This document shows positions 58,044-64,000 of a stretch of DNA of 64,000 bases, one piece after another (the first letter of the stretch is position 1; each line of letters starts with the position of its first letter). Both the position numbers and the translations under genes were made by a program. The DNA is taken from the NCBI GenBank assembly GCA_022575985.1, contig JAKSXM010000007.1:56574501-56638500 (forward strand), read 5' to 3'. The notes under the pieces were generated by a model. That model saw only the letters and a list, made by a program, of their open reading frames with translations, was not told the DNA's origin and searched no databases. This DNA comes from Anagrus nilaparvatae (lineage: Eukaryota > Arthropoda > Insecta > Hymenoptera > Mymaridae).

Positions 58044-60450
58044 GTTAATAATAACAATAATGATGATAATTTCAATAAATTAAAATATTCAAATGATACT
58101 GAAAACTATATTAATAATTTTTTAAATTCAGGATTTCTTCCTGTCATAAATAGTATTACTAGACCCAATAAAGAAAATGGTGGTTCCTGTATTGATCATA
58201 TCTTTGTTAAGACTAACTGGGAGACAAATTTTATTTACTCCTATAACTGTGTGAGTACATTAAGTGATCATAACATGATTGCCCTAAATATTGAAGTTAC
58301 TAAACCTAATGATATAAATAAATGTAATTATTGTATTAATTATAAAAAATTATACGATTCTGTTAGAGATGAACAATGGTTAAATGTATACAATAGTATG
58401 GATACCAATTCAGCTACTGATAACTTTATAAATAATTTAAAAAAGCATATTTTAAATTCATATAATAAAATTAAAAAGAAATATAAAAAAAGAAGTGATT
58501 GGATCACTAGTGGTTTGATAAAATCTTGTAATACCAAAGAAAAATTATACTTAATCTGGTGTAAAGATAAAAAAAATAAAATTAAAGAAAATGCTTATAA
58601 ACAATATAAAAAGCTATTGACAACCATTATTAAAAGAGCTAAAAATACATCCCTAAATTCTGAGGCCAAAGTAGTTGGTACCAATAGTAAAAAATTTTGG
58701 AAATTCGTTAACAAAAAAGTATTTGGTAAAAATCAATCCCCAAAAAATAATAAAATTAGAGAATTAAAAGTTGACAGTACAATAATAATGAACGATACAG
58801 ATATTGCCACAGAAATTAATAAATTCTTCTCTAATATAGGTAACAATCTGAATAAAAACAAAAAAAAAGAATTAATGTTAAAAAATCTGAAATATTATTT
58901 CAAGCCAATCTTTTTTTATTGAACCTACTGATATTAATGAAGTAACTAAACTAATAAAAAATCTAGTAGCATATAAAGCTGGATTAGTAAACAGTATTAG
59001 TAACAGAGTAATTCAATGTTTGCTTGATTTTATTATCAAACCCCTAGTTTTTATTTTTAATTTGGCAATCAGTGAAGGCGTATTTCCAACTCACTTCAAA
59101 AAAGCTATCATTAAACCAATCTATAAGTCAGGTGATAAATCCTTAATTACTAACTACAGACCGATCTCTCTAACATCAAATATTGCTAAAATTTTTGAAA
59201 AGATTATTAAATACAAGCTATCAAACTATCTTGAAAAAAATTCATTAATATCAAATAGACAGTTTGGCTTTAAATCCGGTATATCAACAAATGATGCTAT
59301 TGCCCATGTCACTAAATACTTATATGACTGTCTTGATCGTTCCAAAAAACCTTTATGTATATTCTTGGACCTAGCCAAGGCTTTTGACTGTGTTAGTCAC
59401 GAGCTTTTGCTAGATAAACTTGAAGATGTAGGTATTAGAGGTGTAGCTTATAATTTATTTAAAAGTTACTTGCATAACAGAGTACAAAAAGTTAAAATAA
59501 ATGAAGTCACTAGTGATTATGAACAGGTAACAATTGGTGTGCCTCAGGGTTCCGTTTTGGGCCCCATTCTATTTAATATTTACATTAATGATTTATTACA
59601 TATTAGTGAGAATATCATCTCATTTGCTGATAACACTGTCATCCTAGTCTCAAGCAATAATTGGGAAACAACTCAAAATATAGCGAATGATATCCTTAAT
59701 GATACATATAATTGGTTTAATGATAACTTACTGAGTCTAAATACAGGAAAATCTAATTATATCACATTTGCCTTAAGTTCTGATATGATTCCTGATAAAG
59801 TTGAAATATTTATTAATGACAAAATTAGTAACTCAATTATTAAACTAAACAGAGTAGATCATACTAAGTATTTAGGTATTATTATAGATCAGTTTTTACG
59901 TTGGGATAGACATATAACTGAATTGCTAAAAAAAACGAGGTTTATCATATTTTTATTCCATAAATTAAAATATATACTTAGCAGCAATCAACTGAAGGTC
60001 ATGTACTACGCTTCTTTCCACTCCATCATATCATATGGTATACTGGGGTGGGGTGGAGCTAATGATACATTAATTAAGCTGATTCAAAACGTACAATATA
60101 GATTATTTAAGTTTTTAAATCTAAACCTGAGTAAAGATAGCAACAATGATAATTAGCAAACAATATTAAATGTCAAGCAAACATTCTATTTTTTTGCTAT
60201 TAAGAAAGAAACAATTAAATTATATAATTCCTTGTTAGATAAGAATGAAAATAATCTTGATACTAACAGAAATAATTTATTAAATATCCCAAAAAAAACT
60301 TTAGCTATTGGCCAAAAGTGTTATTCTTTTATAGTTTTTAAAATCTTTAATGCTTTGCCCAAAAAACTTAAGAATTTAGGTAACCTTAGTCACATTCCCC
60401 AAAGTTGGATAAGCTCTTTTAAAAAATGGTTGTCAAAATTTTTTTTGTAG
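58044..60450 (+). pseudogene. Damaged Jockey/CR1-type non-LTR retrotransposon (endonuclease end plus reverse transcriptase)
   Basis: The frame opens inside an endonuclease domain (GSCIDHIFVKTN, then TLSDHNMIALNI with the conserved SDH), so the 5' end is lost. A lysine-rich linker follows to about 58910. A frameshift in a seven-T run (58911-58917) moves the frame, after which EPTDINEVTKLIKNL leads into reverse transcriptase. Its motifs are TNYRPISLTSNIAKIFEKII, RQFGFKSGIST, FLDLAKAFDCVSH (catalytic Asp at 59368-59370), GVPQGSVLGPILFNIYIND, and FADN at 59623-59634 where FADD is required. A TAG at 60154-60156 interrupts the C-terminal region, which then resumes in the same frame to about 60450 (SWISSFKKWLSKF). 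With one catalytic aspartate replaced, a frameshift and a nonsense codon, it is dead. The family rank (Jockey versus CR1/L2) is not settled. Confidence 0.92.
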
Positions 60451-60740
60451 ACTAATTTTAAAAATTAATATCCATTACATCTAGTATTATATAAGAACAT
60501 TAATGCATTATGACTTACAAAATCTTTATAATTATATTATATTTAAATTTATTGACATATTATATTAATATATTTATATTTATAATAATTTTTTATAAAA
60601 GCTATTGTAAAACTTAAAAATTATATTTCTAAACTGACTTGGGTCCATGTACAAACTTTGTGTTTCTATGGGTTATGGCAATTTGTCATAACATTGTATT
60701 TAATACCCTAAACGATAACAAATAAAATAAATAAATAAAT
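60451..60740 (+). other. 3' untranslated region and AAATAAAT tail of the retrotransposon
   Basis: AT-rich sequence ends in GTTATGGCAATTTGTCATAA, then ACGATAACAAATAAAATAAA with TAAATAAATC at about 60740. A short A-rich tandem tail is what a non-LTR element leaves at its 3' end. TTATGGCAATTTGTCATAA is itself a hairpin (60670-60690). Confidence 0.65.
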
Positions 60741-60875
60741 CAGTTTTCAGTCAATATGTCAATATACAGTCAGATAATTAATATCAGTTTGTCACAATAA
60801 TAAATAAATAAATAAATAATATACAAAATAAAAATAATAAGAGTTAAATAAGTAAGTAAATCTATTTTTGGTAAA

Positions 60876-61228
60876 TCATTTTAAGACTAGATATCTGATA
60901 AATTGCCTTATAGCCTTTTTAAACCTTGAAAAAGATGGTAAATCACGAACAGAAGGTGGTATTTTATTTCAAAAGTTAGAGTACTTTACTTGAAAAGAAT
61001 AAAGACCCCAGTCAGTTGTTACAGTAGTTGGTTCCAAGTCCTTTCTAGGGCCTCGAACTGGTCTATTGGTCTTATAAGCCTTGAAAAGGGATACCAATAA
61101 AGGAGGTTCCTTTAGTCTGATAATTTTATACATGGTTAAAGAGGCAAAATAGTCATTACGAGTTAAAGTAGTCATCCAACCTAATTTTCTACGGAAAGGG
61201 GTTAAATTCATGACAGAGTGTAAACGCA
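60876..61228 (-). pseudogene. C-terminal fragment of a second non-LTR retrotransposon ORF2
   Basis: The minus strand reads VMNLTPFRRKLGWMTTLTRN, then MYKIIRLKEPPLLVSLF and GRPKD-like residues, then DWGLYSFQVKYSNF. A TGA (60969-60971) sits where a tryptophan is usual, and the frame continues NKIPPSVRDLPSFSRFKKAI to a stop at 60876-60878. The pattern (LWN.LPPSVR...FK..) is the ordinary C-terminal tail of Jockey/CR1-type ORF2. It is 5' truncated at about 61228. An AAATAAAT run at 60799-60822 lies between this fragment and the plus-strand element, which point toward each other. Confidence 0.78.
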
Positions 61229-61235
61229 ACACCAC

Positions 61236-63199
61236 GTGGCGTATTTAATACTTCGTATTGAAAACAATACGCCGTTTCAATCAGAAAGAAAACTCGTAAC
61301 AAACCTCCGATGGTCATTCCTCACGGAAAAGAGCGGGGTGTGGCTACTTCTAGCAAAAAAAAAGTTAAAAAACCTAAAAAAATTTGTATGTGCTATTACT
61401 GTTTCTTATACGTTGTATGGGCTATATTTGTGGCAATGTCTGAAAGTTGTGTGGAAAATGGGAAGGAAGATGTGTTATAAGTTCTGTCATACCAAGGTTA
61501 TTAAAACGTCAAACTATAAAACGTTTTGTCCTGGGATTTTTACTGCATGCTTGACTTTCGCGGTAAACTTTATAAAATTTTAATTATTGATAAAAAAAAA
61601 AATTAGAAATTATAGATTTAAAATAAAATAATATTTTACAGACAGAAAAAAAATAAATCAAGCAATATTGGAGATTTCAGAATTAATAATAAATTAAGAA
61701 TAAAATTTTCTATTATTTATTATAATTTAAATAGCTGTATATAAAAATAATTTATCAATAAAAAAGATATCTTTTAAAAAAAATCAATCATAATAGAGAC
61801 TTTGATATTTCAATAAATTTGAATTTTTTATTTTATGTTTCTGTTTTTCTTCTTCTAATAAAATTTATATTTTTTAAAATTAGGAAAAGTTTTCGAATAA
61901 AAAATAAAAAAACGAAAATCGATACGAAACACATGGACATTATATATATATATGAAAAAAATATAATAAATATAAAAAAAATAGAAAATGGAATTTAAGA
62001 AGTTGTAAAAAGCTTCTATTTTTTTTTATATATATTCGTGTCTTAACTTTTATTTTTATATTTTACGAACATTATATATACACATATCAACATTTTCGCA
62101 CGAATGCGGAAAGAACTAAGGAAGGATAGCTCAAAAAGTATATGTATAGACTTTCGAAATATAAACGAGAAGCCCATATAGCCGTAATATATAGCAGCCA
62201 ACCATATTACAGTAAAACCTATAATTTCTTCGACAGCTTTAAAAATTTGAATTTCAACTTTTTATATAATATAAGAGGTCACTGTCTTCGCACGTCCGAT
62301 TCTTATTTTAACTATTTTATCATGTGTTCACCAAATTATTTATCATCGACGATCATAACAAAACGATTTATATATTTTTATCTTAATTTTTTGATCTTTA
62401 AGTTATTATTTTTAGAGAATCTTAAAATAATTATTATGCATTTTTTTATTACAATGGAAATATCAAAGATCTTTATTTTTTTTATTGTACTGTTTAATAT
62501 ATTCAAATCTTTAATTAAATCAATAATTGCAAATTAGTATATTTAATTTAAAAAAAAAAAGGATGAAATTCTTTTATATTATTAAAATAATTTATTTTTT
62601 ATTATAATTCTTTTAATATAACAATAGAATTTAAATGAATAAGTATTATTGCTTAAAACAAAAGAAGTAAGAAAAAAAAGTTAAAAGAAAAGAAAATTAT
62701 CCTTAAAAAAAAAAAAATTTTAACATTAACTCGATTTCTTCTGTTTATGTTAATAATAAGAAAATAGTAATGAAAGTAAATACACAATGGTATTGGTAAA
62801 AAAGCATTAAGTTTGTTATCAATAATACTAAAATATATATATTTTGCTGACCATTTTCGAAAATTTGAATATTTAGCAAATTTAGCCATAGGGGATTTGG
62901 GTAAATGTTTTGATAAATGCTGGGTTTAAAAATCTATTTTTTTTAATTGGGTTATTTAGAAGCAATACTTAAGTTATATATTTACCAATAGCAGATTCGT
63001 TGAGGCTTCACCACCCTTCTCTTGACCCTATAATAATTTATTCTTAAGAAAATTTTACCACATACAGAATCTAGAAAAGAGCCATGATAGATTTTCCGCC
63101 TAAAGAATCTAAGAGCAAATCAAGTTGATGCCAAAAAAAATAAAAAATTACTGTTTCAGAGGACTGAGGCATTTATTAAATCAAGGGATAAACTTTATG
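61236..63199. other. Spacer with an isolated hairpin, no gene supported
   Basis: GGCGTATT at 61238 pairs with AATACGCC at 61265 around an inner AATACTTCGTATT hairpin. The patch 61270-61570 is less AT-rich and carries a 115-codon plus frame (61236-61583) without recognised motifs. The 131-codon frame at 62142-62537 is rich in F, I, N and Y, as expected from AT-rich DNA, and is not called. Confidence 0.4.
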
Positions 63200-63512
63200 A
63201 TCGGTTTGTGTAAACATGTATACTACAGCTAAGCCCTGGGTATAATATATAAATTTTATGTAATTAAAATACAAGTTGCTATTTTTATAATTTGCAATTA
63301 TTGCTTTCTCTAGATTTTAAGATTCTAAAATCCCTAAACCCGTACTATTCTAAGACCCTAAATCAAAAATATTCAAAGTTCCTCAATCAAGATTATTATA
63401 TAATCCAAAGTCCCTTCACTCCAAGTATTTTAAATCAAAATTAGTCCCATTTGACCGTCCTCCCTTGATTTCACATTCCGCAGGTAGCTTTCACTATAAA
63501 AATGTACCTACT
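63200..63512 (-). repeat. Poly-G hairpin family, copy 5 (reverse)
   Basis: Starts ATCGGTTTGTGTAAACATGT, has core units such as ATCCCTAAACCCGTACTATT and TAAGACCCTAAATCAAAAAT, then CCCATTTGACCGTCCTCCCT where the G runs would be, and ends TATAAAAATGTACCT. Order and orientation match copy 4. Confidence 0.68.
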
Positions 63513-64000
63513 TATAAAATCTAGTAATTTTTTAGTAAAAATATTTTTCCACCGATTTTAAATAGTTAAATATATTAGGTTTTTGGCATCTGAAATAATG
63601 TAAGTAAATTTTTGTTGTTTATTTCTTGCAAATAACTTTTAGAAGAAAAAACGAAAATATGTTTTGCCTTATTTAGAATTCCAACAACATGAAGATACTC
63701 TCATCTATTTAATCTTGGTCAGTAACATATACAAAAAATAAAAAGTAAAATAAAATGAGAATAAGAAAAACGAGAGGAAAAGGTAGTTAAGTAAAAAAAA
63801 AGCAATATATACTACTGCTCCATTTTCAGTGAAATTTTTGTCCTTTTTTTTTATTGGAATATTCATTGGTCGGATCTAATTAAAGTGATTTCTTGGAATG
63901 GATATAGAATATTAAGAATGCCGCCACTGCTATTATATATATATATATATATATAAATACTAGCATAGTTGAGAGGAGAGCTCCCCTCCCCCTGGTCTGT
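63513..64000. other. AT-rich spacer, (TA)n near the right edge
   Basis: A TA run at 63935-63957, followed by a short purine- and pyrimidine-rich hairpin (GAGAGGAGAGCTCCCCTCCC). No gene seen. Confidence 0.6.

Noticed and set aside
61236..61583. 115-codon frame beside the retrotransposon fragment
   Set aside because: No motif or similarity to retrotransposon or host proteins that I recognise; the start is at the junction of a truncated element.
62142..62537. 131-codon plus-strand open frame
   Set aside because: The longest frame without a family, but its residues are dominated by F, I, N, Y, L and K as expected from AT-rich DNA. There is no domain, signal or neighbour to support it.

Overview
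This window is strongly AT-rich, repeat-dense eukaryotic DNA, most likely from an insect or a closely similar invertebrate. The evidence is the long A/T tracts and (TA)n runs, remnants of Jockey/CR1-grade non-LTR retrotransposons, a pogo/Tigger-type element with TA duplications, a piggyBac-type palindrome with TTAA duplications, and metazoan-type histone 3' stem-loops. The species cannot be named from the sequence. I find no intact host gene. Most open frames of 60-130 codons are AT-rich chance frames or lie inside repeats.

Layout. 0-4.3 kb: AT-rich spacer with one decayed repeat. 4.3-5.1 kb: a GC-richer island that reads as decayed histone H2B and H2A pieces with two histone-type 3' stem-loops. 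5.1-11.6 kb: spacer. 11.6-13.9 kb: a nested set of three palindromes, one recurring at 50.7 kb. 14.3-15.2 kb: a hairpin and a 19-bp minisatellite with a higher-order unit. 15.2-26.7 kb: spacer with one copy of a poly-G family (19.3 kb), a degenerate palindrome (21.9 kb) and a compound-hairpin unit (24.0 kb). 26.7-27.4 kb: three foldback elements in a row. 34.7-35.8 kb: a roughly 150-bp tandem array. 36.6-38.6 kb: a pogo/Tigger-type element split by a 1.2-kb insertion with a 4-bp duplication. 38.8-39.8 kb: a minus-strand endonuclease fragment of a non-LTR element. 42.6-43.4 kb: a foldback. 44.8-46.9 kb: a 2.1-kb modular palindrome flanked by TTAA. 50.3-51.7 kb: a poly-G family copy beside the second 1-kb palindrome. 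53.9-54.8 kb: a short array of compound-hairpin units. 56.2-56.8 kb: a foldback. 58.0-60.7 kb: a damaged plus-strand non-LTR retrotransposon, followed by a minus-strand C-terminal fragment of another. 61.2-64 kb: spacer with a further poly-G family copy.

There is no gene cooperation to describe. The window is a record of transposition, nested insertion and decay. The most informative signals are the insertion whose removal rejoins the Tigger-type reading frame, the cryptic histone relic, and several palindrome or hairpin families that recur within the window and that I cannot assign to a named family.
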